Positions 17,051 to 26,782 of a stretch of DNA of 64,000 nt are shown piece by piece. The DNA comes from FEN-1297 sp963834015 (lineage in GTDB: Bacteria; Bacteroidota; Ignavibacteria; Ignavibacteriales; Ignavibacteriaceae), in contig CAWIAG010000002.1 of assembly GCA_963834015.1 (NCBI GenBank), forward strand, positions 558,001-622,000, in the 5' to 3' direction. Both the position numbers and the translations under genes were made by a program. The notes under the pieces are model-generated. The model had not been told where the DNA came from and searched no databases. It worked only from the letters and a program-made list of their open reading frames with translations. The first letter of the stretch is position 1. Each line of letters begins with the position of its first letter.

Positions 17051-18415
17051 TTAGAAATATTGTCTTAGCCTGAACTCTGCGCCTATTTTTTCTTCAACAA
17101 TTGTCCGAGCTTTCTCAATATTTATCTTATCCATTGAAATGGCAGTCATAACTAACTTTTCAACATAATTTTTTGCTTCTTTAGCAAAGTTTATCATTTC
17201 ATTATAATACCGGATATCTAGCCCCATTAATTCTGAATATTGACGCGCATCAGGTGAATTAAAACTAATAGAAACAGTATTAATTAATCCTTTTAATTCC
17301 GGAACAATATCTCTTTTATTAATTAGGTTACCATGCCCATTGGTTATGAGTCTTGTTTTCCCGCCCATTTCAATTACATATTTAGCAATAATTTTTACAA
17401 CATCCCATCGTATAGTAGGTTCCCCATAGCCGCAAAAAACTATTTCTTTGAACTGTTTCGGATCCCCAATCTCCTTAATGTAAACTAATGCTTCCGGCTC
17501 ATCACTTTTGGTCATATGAAGGCTATACCCGTTTAGTACCGCATCACCTTCCCTATCGCAAAATTCACATTTTGCATCGCATCTGTTAGTTACATTTATA
17601 TAAAGAGAATCGCCTATTTTATAGGTAAAATTTATTCCTCCCGGTTTGGACCCAATTCCGAACATTCTGAATACATTGTATGAAGTAAGTCGAGCTACAT
17701 CTTCCACATTGAGATGATGAATTTCAGCTAATTTTTCCGCAACCAGTTTAACATTTGCAGGTTCATTTCTTTTACCTCTTAAAGGTTCAGGGGTCATAAA
17801 CGGAGAATCTGTTTCAAGCATTATGCTTTCCATACTCAAATTTGCAGCAATATCCCGCAAATTGTCAAACTTTTTGAAAGTAATATTGCCGGTAAAAGAA
17901 ATAAAATGATTCAACCGGATTAATTCTTTTGCATTTTGCAGAGTACCGTTAAAACAATGAAACTGGGCTTTTAGCCCGCTATCTTTATGTAAACGTATTT
18001 CATTCATCATATCATCATCTGAATCACGTGTATGCACAATTATTGGCTTATTAATTTTTAATGCCAAATCAATTTGAGCTTTAAATGCTTCCATTTGCTT
18101 TTCTTTAGGAGAAAAATCATAGAAGTAATCAAGCCCTATTTCACCTATTGCAACAATTTTTTCATGCTTAGCCAGATGTTTAATTTCATCTATTAAAGAA
18201 TTATTCCAATCCTTTGTATCATGTGGATGAATCCCTACCGCTCCATAAATGAATTCATACTTTTCAACAAGTTTAATAACCTGGCGGGATGTTTCCAGAT
18301 CTGTTGCGGGCACTAAAATATAATCAACACCGGCATTTTTAGCCCTGTTTATTACTTCATGGACTTCATCGTTAAAGTTTGAAAAAAACAAGTGTGCATG
18401 CGTATCTATAAACAT
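17051..18415 (-). CDS. TatD-family metal hydrolase fused to a radical SAM domain
   Basis: A 454-residue fusion. Residues 1-255 are a complete TatD nuclease: His6/His8 in DTHAHL, Glu92 in GEIGLDY, His128 in IVHTRD, His153 in FHCFNG and Asp203 in ETDSPFMTPEP. Residues ~262-454 are a short radical SAM domain with Cys279, Cys283 and Cys286 in NRCDAKCEFC and the SAM contact FCGYGEPT. A TatD-associated radical SAM family is known, usually next to or fused with TatD, but its reaction is not. The frame is continuous, so the fusion is real in this sequence. Confidence 0.9.
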   Translation of the reverse strand: MFIDTHAHLFFSNFNDEVHEVINRAKNAGVDYILVPATDLETSRQVIKLVEKYEFIYGAVGIHPHDTKDWNNSLIDEIKHLAKHEKIVAIGEIGLDYFYDFSPKEKQMEAFKAQIDLALKINKPIIVHTRDSDDDMMNEIRLHKDSGLKAQFHCFNGTLQNAKELIRLNHFISFTGNITFKKFDNLRDIAANLSMESIMLETDSPFMTPEPLRGKRNEPANVKLVAEKLAEIHHLNVEDVARLTSYNVFRMFGIGSKPGGINFTYKIGDSLYINVTNRCDAKCEFCDREGDAVLNGYSLHMTKSDEPEALVYIKEIGDPKQFKEIVFCGYGEPTIRWDVVKIIAKYVIEMGGKTRLITNGHGNLINKRDIVPELKGLINTVSISFNSPDARQYSELMGLDIRYYNEMINFAKEAKNYVEKLVMTAISMDKINIEKARTIVEEKIGAEFRLRQYF

Positions 18416-18518
18416 AAGTAATACTTTCTCCCCTACTTTTATTTAGTAATTAACTATATAAATATAAACTTTTTTAATAGTAAGACATTATTTTTTTACA
18501 AAATTAATATTTGGCAGG

Positions 18519-20723
18519 CTAAAATAAAAATTCTGCACTTAAAGAATAATTCCGGATAGGAGCAAGATTGGCAATTAATTCTACATAATTATAATTAAAT
18601 ATATTATTTGCATTTAAGAATATCTTCGTTGGAATACCTAAAGATTTTAAATTATATCCTGCTCTTAAGTCAAGTACTTTGATATCCGATCGAATGTTTC
18701 CGTCTTTAATGATACCAAGGCTAACCAACTCAAAGTCCATTTCTTCAACTTTGCTTGAATAACGAAAATCGGCTCCGAAATTAAAATTAGAGACAATATA
18801 ATCTAAACTTGCGTACACCATATTGCGGGGTCTGTAATCCAATGCTTGATTTAACTGCAAATCCCTAGCCCACATATACGTATAGTCAAGAGAAAGATTT
18901 ATTTTATTTTCAAAGAAGTCGTAATTTGAATTGAATTCAAATCCCTGAATTCGGGCTCTTGTTACATTGCTAAAATAAAAAAGTCCGTTAGCAGAATCAA
19001 CCGCAGGTTCAATAAGGTCATAAAACTCAGTTTGAAAAAGAGCGGCATCGAAATTAACGGAATTTAACCGGCCGTTAGGGTTATTTATAAGTTGGTAATT
19101 TGCACCAGTTTCAAATGTCCAGTTTTTTTCAGGTTTAAGATCTGGATTTGGTTGTATAGTAATTCCGCTTGCAGTCGTTGAGGTAAATACTTCTGACAGT
19201 GTAGGTGCTCTGAATCCTGTGCCGAATGACGATCTTAAGATTAATTTATCGGATAAGTGGAAATTAATTCCTACTTTCGGCGACAGGGCACTTACAGCGA
19301 CCTCACTTCCCAACTTGCTGTAATCATACCTGACACCAAAAGTTAATGACAACGGACTGTTATAATTATTATTTGAAAAAGACGGTTTATAATCTGCCTG
19401 AGAATATACTCCAAATCCATATGCATCATGATTGCTGAATAAATTTGAGTTGACATTATCATGTGTGGCTTCAATTCCTGATACGAGAACTAAATTGTTA
19501 CTTAGGTTTACATTAGTTTGTACTTCAAGCCTAAATAAATTAGATAAAGAACTATCGAAGGAAGCAGTCTGATCAGTCCAATCGGATCTATAATAACTTC
19601 CCCTTACATTTAAGAATAAATTATCAGTTAAAATATCTTTAAATACTGCACCAAACATATAGCGGTTCGAGTTTACGGTCTCTCCCTGGTCCTCATCCGG
19701 AGGAACAAGGGCATCTCTTGAATCTTTCCAATATAAAAAGTTTCCACTGTTCTGGTTAAGCGAATTAGCAATTAAAGTCAGCGAAGAAGATGCAGAAAAA
19801 TCATAGCAGCCTTTAAAGAAACCAACATACCTAGTATAAAACCCGCTTTGCAAATAGCTCATATCTTCAAGACGAGTAAAAGAAAATAAATAGCCAAATT
19901 CTCCTATTTTATCTGAGTGAGCTACTGTTAATCCGGAATAAGTTCTTATTTCATTAGACCAGTCCCAGATGCCGTAAGCTGGTTTATCATAAGCGCCTAT
20001 ACTTGTCTTTACATAAGTAACCGGGTCGGAAGTAATTTCTTTAGTAACAACATTTACAATTCCACCAATGGCAGAAGAACCATATAAAGAACTGGCCGCG
20101 CCTTTGATGACTTCCACACTTTGAATTTCCGGTACCGGAACGATCTCCCAAATAATTTCACCTGTATCACCAGTATAATACGGAATTCCGTCTATAGTCA
20201 ACATAACCCTAGTGCCTGCACCCCTTGTATAACCGCTTGATCCGCGAATGCTGATTTGATCGTCAATCATATTTACACCCGGGACGTACCTCATAGCGTC
20301 TTCAAGATTGGTAATATCTTTTTTTTCAAGTTTATCGGAATCAATTAATTGAGCACTTACGGGAAGATCTGCAATCTTTTGTTCATATTTACTTGCAGAA
20401 GTGATAACTTGCTCTGATTCAAGCAGTTGTTGCCGGAGTATAACATTAATGGATATTGATTTTTCATTAAGCAATAGATCAATGAAAGTTTTTGTTTTAT
20501 AACCTATAAAAGAAAATTCAATTGAATATTTTCCGGGTTTAAGATTTTTGATTGAAAATCTGCCATTAAAATCAGATGCTGTTCCAAGGTTTGTTCCTAT
20601 AAGTGTAACATTAACTCCCGGCAAAGGAGTACCCGTAGTGTCCGCAATATAGCCATTTATATTTAAATTTTGCGAAAGCAAGTCCACTACACCAAAAAGT
20701 AATATTATAATAAGTTTTACCAT
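18519..20723 (-). CDS. TonB-dependent receptor with CarboxypepD_reg-like N-terminal domain
   Basis: A 734-residue outer-membrane receptor. After a signal peptide (MVKLIIILLFGVVDLLSQ) comes a carboxypeptidase-regulatory-like beta-sandwich (residues ~20-105, TPLPGVNVTLIGTNLGTASD). The plug follows (KKDITNLEDAMRYVPGVNM, ISIRGSSGYTRGAGTRVMLT, VEVIKGAASSLYGSSAIGG), then a beta-barrel with SFGTGFRAPTLSEVF and LKPEKNWTFETGANY. The last residue is Phe (SLSAEFLF), as usual for outer-membrane barrels. A lipoprotein gene lies 120 bases upstream. The substrate (metal complex, vitamin or sugar) cannot be told; no riboswitch was found upstream. Confidence 0.93.
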   Translation of the reverse strand: MVKLIIILLFGVVDLLSQNLNINGYIADTTGTPLPGVNVTLIGTNLGTASDFNGRFSIKNLKPGKYSIEFSFIGYKTKTFIDLLLNEKSISINVILRQQLLESEQVITSASKYEQKIADLPVSAQLIDSDKLEKKDITNLEDAMRYVPGVNMIDDQISIRGSSGYTRGAGTRVMLTIDGIPYYTGDTGEIIWEIVPVPEIQSVEVIKGAASSLYGSSAIGGIVNVVTKEITSDPVTYVKTSIGAYDKPAYGIWDWSNEIRTYSGLTVAHSDKIGEFGYLFSFTRLEDMSYLQSGFYTRYVGFFKGCYDFSASSSLTLIANSLNQNSGNFLYWKDSRDALVPPDEDQGETVNSNRYMFGAVFKDILTDNLFLNVRGSYYRSDWTDQTASFDSSLSNLFRLEVQTNVNLSNNLVLVSGIEATHDNVNSNLFSNHDAYGFGVYSQADYKPSFSNNNYNSPLSLTFGVRYDYSKLGSEVAVSALSPKVGINFHLSDKLILRSSFGTGFRAPTLSEVFTSTTASGITIQPNPDLKPEKNWTFETGANYQLINNPNGRLNSVNFDAALFQTEFYDLIEPAVDSANGLFYFSNVTRARIQGFEFNSNYDFFENKINLSLDYTYMWARDLQLNQALDYRPRNMVYASLDYIVSNFNFGADFRYSSKVEEMDFELVSLGIIKDGNIRSDIKVLDLRAGYNLKSLGIPTKIFLNANNIFNYNYVELIANLAPIRNYSLSAEFLF

Positions 20724-20843
20724 TAGATCTTAAATAATTTTTATAATATTTAATCACATCAAAAAATTAAGTTCATTTCCCAACTATTCCTTCCATCCTC
20801 ATATTTACACACAAGTATTCTAAAAGAACTATATTCATCCAAG

Positions 20844-21362
20844 TTAATTCCCACCAGGCGGTTGCGTCGGTGGATTATTAAAATTACAATTTATATTTAT
20901 ATTACCGGTTACAGAATTAGGAAGTATAACTAAACTGCCGGGTTGATTTGTGTTTCCACTTGCATAATATACTCCTACAACCTTCCAATCAGAACGATTT
21001 AGTGACAAAACAGGATTGTTTGATTGAGCAACCGCAACGTAAGAATATGTTCCGGCAGTTATCGAAAGATATCCTGTATCTTGCTCGGTAGAATAACTAT
21101 ATACTTCAGTTCCCCATGGTATAGGGTGACTAATATATCCGACATTAAAAACATTAAACGATGCTGCAGAGGTTAAGGGTTGTTTAAATACTACCAGCAA
21201 AGTCCATTGGACGCTATCAGGCCATTCGCCTGTAAAAGTAATTTTCCCGTTGAAACCATCCTTTTGTTGCTCCTCTTCAGCAGATACGGGAGAGATTCCC
21301 TGATTGCATCCAATATAAAAGGCTATAGAAATTACAACTATGATAAATATATATTTTTTCAC
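20844..21362 (-). CDS. Small lipoprotein upstream of the TonB receptor
   Basis: A 172-residue predicted lipoprotein with a signal ending at Cys19 (SIAFYIGCNQG). The mature part is a Ser/Thr/Tyr-rich beta protein (GKITFTGEWPDSVQWTLLVV, AGTYSYVAVAQSNNP) ending in a Pro/Gly-rich tail. It has no family I recognise with confidence; the layout suggests a single beta-sandwich. It is cotranscribed with, or at least just ahead of, the receptor gene, so a role in surface or periplasmic substrate binding is possible, but this is inference. Confidence 0.6.
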   Translation of the reverse strand: MKKYIFIIVVISIAFYIGCNQGISPVSAEEEQQKDGFNGKITFTGEWPDSVQWTLLVVFKQPLTSAASFNVFNVGYISHPIPWGTEVYSYSTEQDTGYLSITAGTYSYVAVAQSNNPVLSLNRSDWKVVGVYYASGNTNQPGSLVILPNSVTGNININCNFNNPPTQPPGGN

Positions 21363-21843
21363 ATTAGAGTAAAAATTAGAAAAGTGTTTATAAACAACGT
21401 TTTATAATAAATTTATAATCCGTATCATTATAATTACAAACAAACTACTATTCTACTAATCTAAACTAAAAATTTAAATTACCAGAGTTGGGATTAACTA
21501 ATGTTTTATAAAAAATAAAAAGACCGGAATATTTAATTGAAAAATTCATTCAATAAGTAAACTCCTTTGGACCGAGTTTTAACAATTCACTTAATACTTA
21601 TATATAAATTACTCTCTTATTTACCTAATAGAATTTGAACATTTCAGAAATCACATACAATCGTTTTCAGATACTGTTAAATATTCTAAAAATTTATACG
21701 ATAATTATTTTAGAATAGAAAACCTTGTTATGTTATGACTATTCTAACTATTAATTAAAAAATTCTCTCTCTCCAAAAGACGGGGTTAGTGAAAGAAATT
21801 TTACTGACTCCGTTTTGCTTATGTAGAAGCTAATAATTTAGTA
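21363..21843. other. Intergenic region between purM and the lipoprotein gene
   Basis: A 481-base, very AT-rich gap. Apart from the terminator-like hairpin near its right end (21780-21813) I see no ORF or RNA gene. No cobalamin, TPP or other known riboswitch core is recognisable. The promoter of the lipoprotein/receptor pair should lie at its left end. Confidence 0.4.
21780..21813 (-). terminator. Imperfect terminator hairpin after purM
   Basis: The arms 21780-21790 (ACGGGGTTAGT) and 21803-21813 (ACTGACTCCGT) pair at 9 of 11 positions around a 12-base loop, flanked by four A and four T. Read on the minus strand it is followed by CTTTTGG, a short U-rich run. It lies 31 bases beyond the purM stop and so probably terminates that gene. 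Confidence 0.5.
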
Positions 21844-22839
21844 TTATATTACTTCACCGATAACTACCGGGTTTTCATTAAAATCATGGGCAATTTTAAT
21901 TGCTGCCTCTACATCATTTTTATCAAGTACCGCAATAAGCCCAATACCTATATTAAATACTTTTCTCATTTCATCATCAGATATATTCCCGGTTGATTTT
22001 ATAAGTTTAAAAATTCCAGGTAGTTCCCACGCGTCCCAATTAATTTTTAATGTAAGCCCATCGCGAAGAACTCTTTTTGTATTACCAATTATGCCACCGC
22101 CGGTTATATGTGAGAATCCTTTGATATTAATGTGCTCTTTAAGATACAAAATTAATTTAAGATATGATTTATGCACTTTCATCAGTTCTTCGCCAAGACA
22201 AAGTTCAAATCCATCAACCATAGTAGTTAATTCATATTTCTCAAGTAAAATTTTACGCGCCAGCGAATAACCGTTCGTGTGTAGTCCGTTTGAATTAAAA
22301 CCCAACAATACGTTTCCTTTAGCGATATCTTTTCCGTTAATTATTTTATCTTTTTCAACAATACCTACAATAGTACCGGACATATCATATTCCTCAGGAG
22401 AATAAAGCCCAGGCATTTCTGCAGTTTCCCCACCTATCAAAGCACAGCCGTTTTCCCTGCAAGCTATTGAGAATCCTTCAATAATTTTTTCCGCTCTGTC
22501 CGGATTCAATTTGCCAAAAGCAAGATAGTCTAAAAAATAAAGAGGTTCGGCACCGCATACGGCAATATCGTTTGTACAATGATTAACTAAATCCTGCCCT
22601 ACGGTATTATGCTTATTCATTGCAAAAGCAATTTTAAGCTTTGTCCCAACCCCATCAACGCTCGAAACTAAAACCGGTTTTTTATATTTTTCAATATCAA
22701 GTTGAAAAAATCCTCCAAAAAGCCCTATATCTGAGATTACATTTTTATTAAAAGTTGAGTTTGCAAATGATTTAATTCTTCTTACAATTTCGTCACCAGC
22801 TTCAATATCTACACCGGCAGTTTTATACGTATTTTCCAA
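21844..22839 (-). CDS. purM: Phosphoribosylformylglycinamidine cyclo-ligase
   Basis: A 331-residue AIR synthetase, step 5 of purine synthesis: FGAM + ATP to AIR. It has the PurM signatures KPVLVSSVDGVGTKLKIAFA, GQDLVNHCTNDIAVCGAEP, LIGGETAEMPGLYSPEEYDM and FSHITGGGIIGN. The N-terminus YKTAGVDIEAGDEIV is also typical. It stands as a single gene, divergent from the nine-heme cytochrome, with no other pur gene in the window. Confidence 0.96.
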   Translation of the reverse strand: MENTYKTAGVDIEAGDEIVRRIKSFANSTFNKNVISDIGLFGGFFQLDIEKYKKPVLVSSVDGVGTKLKIAFAMNKHNTVGQDLVNHCTNDIAVCGAEPLYFLDYLAFGKLNPDRAEKIIEGFSIACRENGCALIGGETAEMPGLYSPEEYDMSGTIVGIVEKDKIINGKDIAKGNVLLGFNSNGLHTNGYSLARKILLEKYELTTMVDGFELCLGEELMKVHKSYLKLILYLKEHINIKGFSHITGGGIIGNTKRVLRDGLTLKINWDAWELPGIFKLIKSTGNISDDEMRKVFNIGIGLIAVLDKNDVEAAIKIAHDFNENPVVIGEVI

Positions 22840-23222
22840 AGATAGACCTCTTTTTGCTAACTAAAAATAATTAAAATTTTAATTAGAAATTTACCATATA
22901 AAAGTTCAAAGGACAAAGTACGTCCATTAAAATACCATGAAGAAACAAAGAATTGATTACTAATGGAATTATTTTTTTATTTTGCTTTGATCTTCAATTT
23001 TTGGAATAATTTCACCTGAATTATGTCTGATATTTCAACAGTTAATTGAATTAATTATCTCATATATGATAATTATTGAGATTTATTTCTTAGAATTTGG
23101 AAAGAAAAGCTACAAAAATAAGACTAATTTACATAATTGAAGATACTCGTTTAATATTTCTACGGTACAAAATTTGTCTCACCGAGATGAAATGATTTTA
23201 AATTATAATTCCGGGATAACCC
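22840..23222. other. Divergent intergenic region between purM and the cytochrome gene
   Basis: 383 AT-rich bases from which purM (minus) and the multiheme cytochrome (plus) are transcribed. It must hold two promoters, but I could not assign -35/-10 boxes with confidence. There is a short palindromic run GGACaaaGTACGTCC near 22911-22925. No coding sequence is evident. Confidence 0.4.
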
Positions 23223-25304
23223 ATGAATAACTTTAGATTACTTTTTTCTTTAGTTCTCAGCTGCCTATTGATTGCTCCAGTTACAAATTATTCAGCACAG
23301 ACAGCGAAAATAAATACTCAGCCGAAGTCTCCGGGCAACTTGGGCACATATTCAAGCAATACGTTTCCAATATACAGTGGAAATCTTACGGTTGGTAAAG
23401 GGATGAAAGTATATTTGACTGCTGATACATCAGGAGGTGTTAATACATTTTCATGGACAATAACAACACCTGCCGGTTCATCTACAACTTTATCAAGTAC
23501 ATCTTCACAAAATGTTACTTTCATTCCAGACACTAAAGGCCCGTACATTGTTAGTCTAAAAGTTGGTTCAAGTTCAGATGCAGATACTTTCTGGGTAAGT
23601 ACTTATGTAGGTCCAACAACCGGAATTCCGAACTGCAGTTTATGTCATAGTTCAATATACTCAAACTGGCAACAAACAGGTCATGCGCAAATTTTTCAAG
23701 ATGGTATAACGGGCCAGTTAGAACCTTCAACTGTCAAAGATCAGTTAGTTGGCTCTTACGGCACAAGCTGCGTTAAATGTCATACAACCGGCTGGGATCA
23801 AACAGCCAATAATGGTAATTTTGGTTATCTTGCACACCAAAACGGATTTGATACTACCTGGTACAAATCATATAAATTATCATCAAGTGAATATCAAATC
23901 CCGACAAATAGTCAAACGGCGTGGAATTTACTTACCACGGATTCAGTTTACTCTAATTTAATTCCAGTTGCGAGTATCGGCTGCGAAAGTTGTCATGGTC
24001 CTGGTGCCGATCACATAGCATCCTATGGAGACGCAAGCAAGATCAGTTTAAGTTTAAATGCCGGAGTTTGTTTACAATGCCACGATGATCCAACTCACCA
24101 TATGATCGGAGCATACTATAACGCTTCAAATCATGCAACTATGCCTTTAGCCGGTTCAGAAGCAACCTCAACTTCTTGTTTTCCATGCCACAGCGGCAGT
24201 GCTTATTTTAAATATTCACAAAATCAATCTACACCTGTTTATTCATTATCTGACGCTTCACAAGATATAACTTGCGCTGCTTGTCATGATCCACATATTT
24301 CAACTAACTATGGTTTGCGTTTAGTTTCGGTTACCTTAAAAAATGGTTACACGGTTTCCACCGGTGGTAACGGACAGTTATGCATGACTTGTCATCAGGC
24401 AAGAGTGAACACAGCTACTTATATTACAACTTCTGCACCGTACTATGGGTTTACAAACCGTTTCGGACCTCATCATGGTCCACAATCGGATATGCTGTTA
24501 GGACAAAATGCTTATCAATATGGGGACAGCAGTATTACTGGATTAAACACACATGCTGGATTAACTGATGCTTGCGTAACATGTCATATGCAAACAAGAG
24601 GACCGAATTCCAATCACCAGTGGAATATGAGTGATTCAACAGGTGATTATGTGACCATATGTAAATCTTGCCATGGACAAAGTATTACAAAATTTGACGA
24701 TATAAAAGCTTCTGCAGACTGGGATGGAAACGGCAAAATAGAAGGCGTACAAACCGAAGTTCAGGGCTTATTGAATAAATTAGCCGCACTACTTCCTAAA
24801 GACGGCACCGGTGCAGTAGTTAGTATGCTAACAGATTCATTAAAAGTGAAAGGGAGACCAAATATTGTCCAGGGAATATACACCTATTATTTTGTTACAT
24901 CCGATGGAAGCCTTGGTATACATAACGCAAATTATACCGTAGCAATTCTGCAAAAAGCCTTGAATGCTCTTAAAAGCCCTACAGGCGTTCAATTAGTTAA
25001 AAATCTACCACAAAATTTTGTTCTAAGCCAGAATTATCCAAATCCGTTTAATCCGTCAACTGTCATTCAGTATACTTTGCCTTATGCAAGTAATGTTACG
25101 TTAACCGTTTACAACATCACAGGACAGGTAATAAATGTGCTAGTAAATTCAGCACAAACAGCAGGTGTACATCAAACTATAATGAATGCAACCTCAACAC
25201 GAATCAACTTGTCTTCCGGCATTTATTTCTATTCCATTCAAGCTACATCATTGGATGGTTCTCATTCGTTCAGAGAGACGAAAAAAATGGTCCTAATGAA
25301 GTAA
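23223..25304 (+). CDS. Nine-heme c-type cytochrome with T9SS sorting domain
   Basis: A 693-residue secreted protein. After a signal peptide (residues ~1-25) comes a PKD/Ig-like domain (residues ~48-128). A cytochrome region follows with nine CxxCH heme sites at about residues 139, 182, 253, 282, 319, 351, 386, 450 and 479 (CSLCH, CVKCH, CESCH, CLQCH, CFPCH, CAACH, CMTCH, CVTCH, CKSCH). The end is a T9SS type A sorting domain (LSQNYPNPFNPSTVIQYTLP, closing with KKMVLMK). This suggests an outer-surface electron-transfer protein. The redox partner and substrate are unknown; it is flanked by a strong terminator and has no partner genes. Confidence 0.92.
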   Translation: MNNFRLLFSLVLSCLLIAPVTNYSAQTAKINTQPKSPGNLGTYSSNTFPIYSGNLTVGKGMKVYLTADTSGGVNTFSWTITTPAGSSTTLSSTSSQNVTFIPDTKGPYIVSLKVGSSSDADTFWVSTYVGPTTGIPNCSLCHSSIYSNWQQTGHAQIFQDGITGQLEPSTVKDQLVGSYGTSCVKCHTTGWDQTANNGNFGYLAHQNGFDTTWYKSYKLSSSEYQIPTNSQTAWNLLTTDSVYSNLIPVASIGCESCHGPGADHIASYGDASKISLSLNAGVCLQCHDDPTHHMIGAYYNASNHATMPLAGSEATSTSCFPCHSGSAYFKYSQNQSTPVYSLSDASQDITCAACHDPHISTNYGLRLVSVTLKNGYTVSTGGNGQLCMTCHQARVNTATYITTSAPYYGFTNRFGPHHGPQSDMLLGQNAYQYGDSSITGLNTHAGLTDACVTCHMQTRGPNSNHQWNMSDSTGDYVTICKSCHGQSITKFDDIKASADWDGNGKIEGVQTEVQGLLNKLAALLPKDGTGAVVSMLTDSLKVKGRPNIVQGIYTYYFVTSDGSLGIHNANYTVAILQKALNALKSPTGVQLVKNLPQNFVLSQNYPNPFNPSTVIQYTLPYASNVTLTVYNITGQVINVLVNSAQTAGVHQTIMNATSTRINLSSGIYFYSIQATSLDGSHSFRETKKMVLMK

Positions 25305-25331
25305 TGTTATAATATATTTCTGCCCCCTCAC

Positions 25332-25375
25332 AAAACCCGGTTGTTTTTATTTTCCTTCAACCGGGTTTTCTTTTT
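25332..25375 (+). terminator. Rho-independent terminator after the cytochrome gene
   Basis: A perfect 12-bp stem, AAAACCCGGTTG (25332-25343) with CAACCGGGTTTT (25358-25369), is followed by CTTTTT. The loop is 14 bases. It begins 27 bases after the stop codon at 25304 and is one of the clearest terminators in the window. Confidence 0.92.
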
Positions 25376-25537
25376 ACATAATATGAAAAATTCTAAGTAT
25401 TGGAATATCCCAAATCGTAGTTAATTCATCCAATTTTATTACATTTGATTTGAATAAGCATTATCTGAAATAAGAATAATAATGGGTTTAATCTCCGCTA
25501 GTCCATTATATAATCAGACTGAGTCTTGATAATTGAA

Positions 25538-26593
25538 TTAGTTTTTGAGACCTACCCTAATGTGATTAGAATAAATCCAGGCATTTCCGTTCAAATAAAC
25601 TTCTACCCTATATGCTCCGATTTTGTCTATAATAAACTCACATTCATTATCAATGACAGAATCAATTACGGTACCATTACTTATAAGACGTATTTCTGAA
25701 CTTGGAGCAGGTACCATTACTCTTAATATATAGCTTCCTGCCTCGTCTATTGACTCACCCATGTCATAGATTTTGTTTTTTGTTTCGGCAAAAAATCTGA
25801 ATCCCCTTGAATCACCGTGATAATCATTTGCTACAAAACAACTGCCTTTTTCCAATGAATCAAATATCATTTTTTTTGCTTCCGAGAATCCATTTGAATC
25901 ATTTCCCGGCGTAATTTCAGTTTTAGTAAGGATATGAGTTCTGATAGATTTAAATAGAACCTTATAGGGAAATACCTCAACCTCAAAAAAACCCAGGACA
26001 TTATATTTATGGGCATGAGCGTCAATTCCACCAATACCAGTAACATGCCTTTTTAAATTAAGTTTATCCCAAAGATTCAAAGTTTCTTCCTGCGGTTTTA
26101 TAATAGATTTTAAAGGGTGAACAAAATTTTGATATTTATTCTGTTCGGTAAGATTTTCCATCCATTCTGACATGTGATTCCATATTTCTATACCGGTAAA
26201 ATCTTGAGTATCCCATTCTACCCATGGATAAGGTGGGTGCTCTTTCATATGTGTTCGTTTTTCGTGCGGATGAGCCAAAAAGCCTATTCCCCCTGCATCC
26301 TTCACTTTTTTAACGTATTCTTTTGCAGAGATTCTTGTTGAAAAAGTATCATCGATATTAAATGCCAGATAGTGGTTTTTATTTTCTTTATCATTTATTT
26401 CACACCCCACAAGTAAAAGAGTTTTGTTATACCACCCTTCATAGCCGTCTTTTAACGCTCTGAGAGTGTTATGATCAGTTAGAATTATAAAATCCAACCC
26501 TGATTCACCCGCTAATGCTGCAATATCAGTTACTTCTCCGGAACCATCGGAAAAAATTGAATGCACATGTATAGCGCCAATATATTCAAACAT
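25538..26593 (-). CDS. PHP-domain phosphoesterase
   Basis: A 351-residue protein with an N-terminal PHP fold: HVHSIFSDGSGEVTDIAALA (metal ligands HxH), DFIILTDHNTLRALKDGYEG, then GGIGFLAHPHEKR and GIGGIDAHAHKYN. These His/Asp positions match the trinuclear metal site of PHP phosphoesterases. The C-terminal ~90 residues are beta-rich (SYILRVMVPAPSSEIRLISN), as in CehA/McbA-type members. There is no signal peptide, so it is probably cytoplasmic. The substrate is unknown. It is transcribed alone. Confidence 0.87.
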   Translation of the reverse strand: MFEYIGAIHVHSIFSDGSGEVTDIAALAGESGLDFIILTDHNTLRALKDGYEGWYNKTLLLVGCEINDKENKNHYLAFNIDDTFSTRISAKEYVKKVKDAGGIGFLAHPHEKRTHMKEHPPYPWVEWDTQDFTGIEIWNHMSEWMENLTEQNKYQNFVHPLKSIIKPQEETLNLWDKLNLKRHVTGIGGIDAHAHKYNVLGFFEVEVFPYKVLFKSIRTHILTKTEITPGNDSNGFSEAKKMIFDSLEKGSCFVANDYHGDSRGFRFFAETKNKIYDMGESIDEAGSYILRVMVPAPSSEIRLISNGTVIDSVIDNECEFIIDKIGAYRVEVYLNGNAWIYSNHIRVGLKN

Positions 26594-26782
26594 GTATTGA
26601 AATTATTTATTAAGTAATGTATAAAAATATAAATAAATGGGTTGTCTGAAAAGATAGATATTTTTACTCAATTAATATTTGAATAAAAGACATGATATCG
26701 AAAAGGTTTTTGAAATCTTGCATTCATTTTTTATAACAGTAACACTACTTTTATGAAAGATATCACATCATTGTTAAACAAA

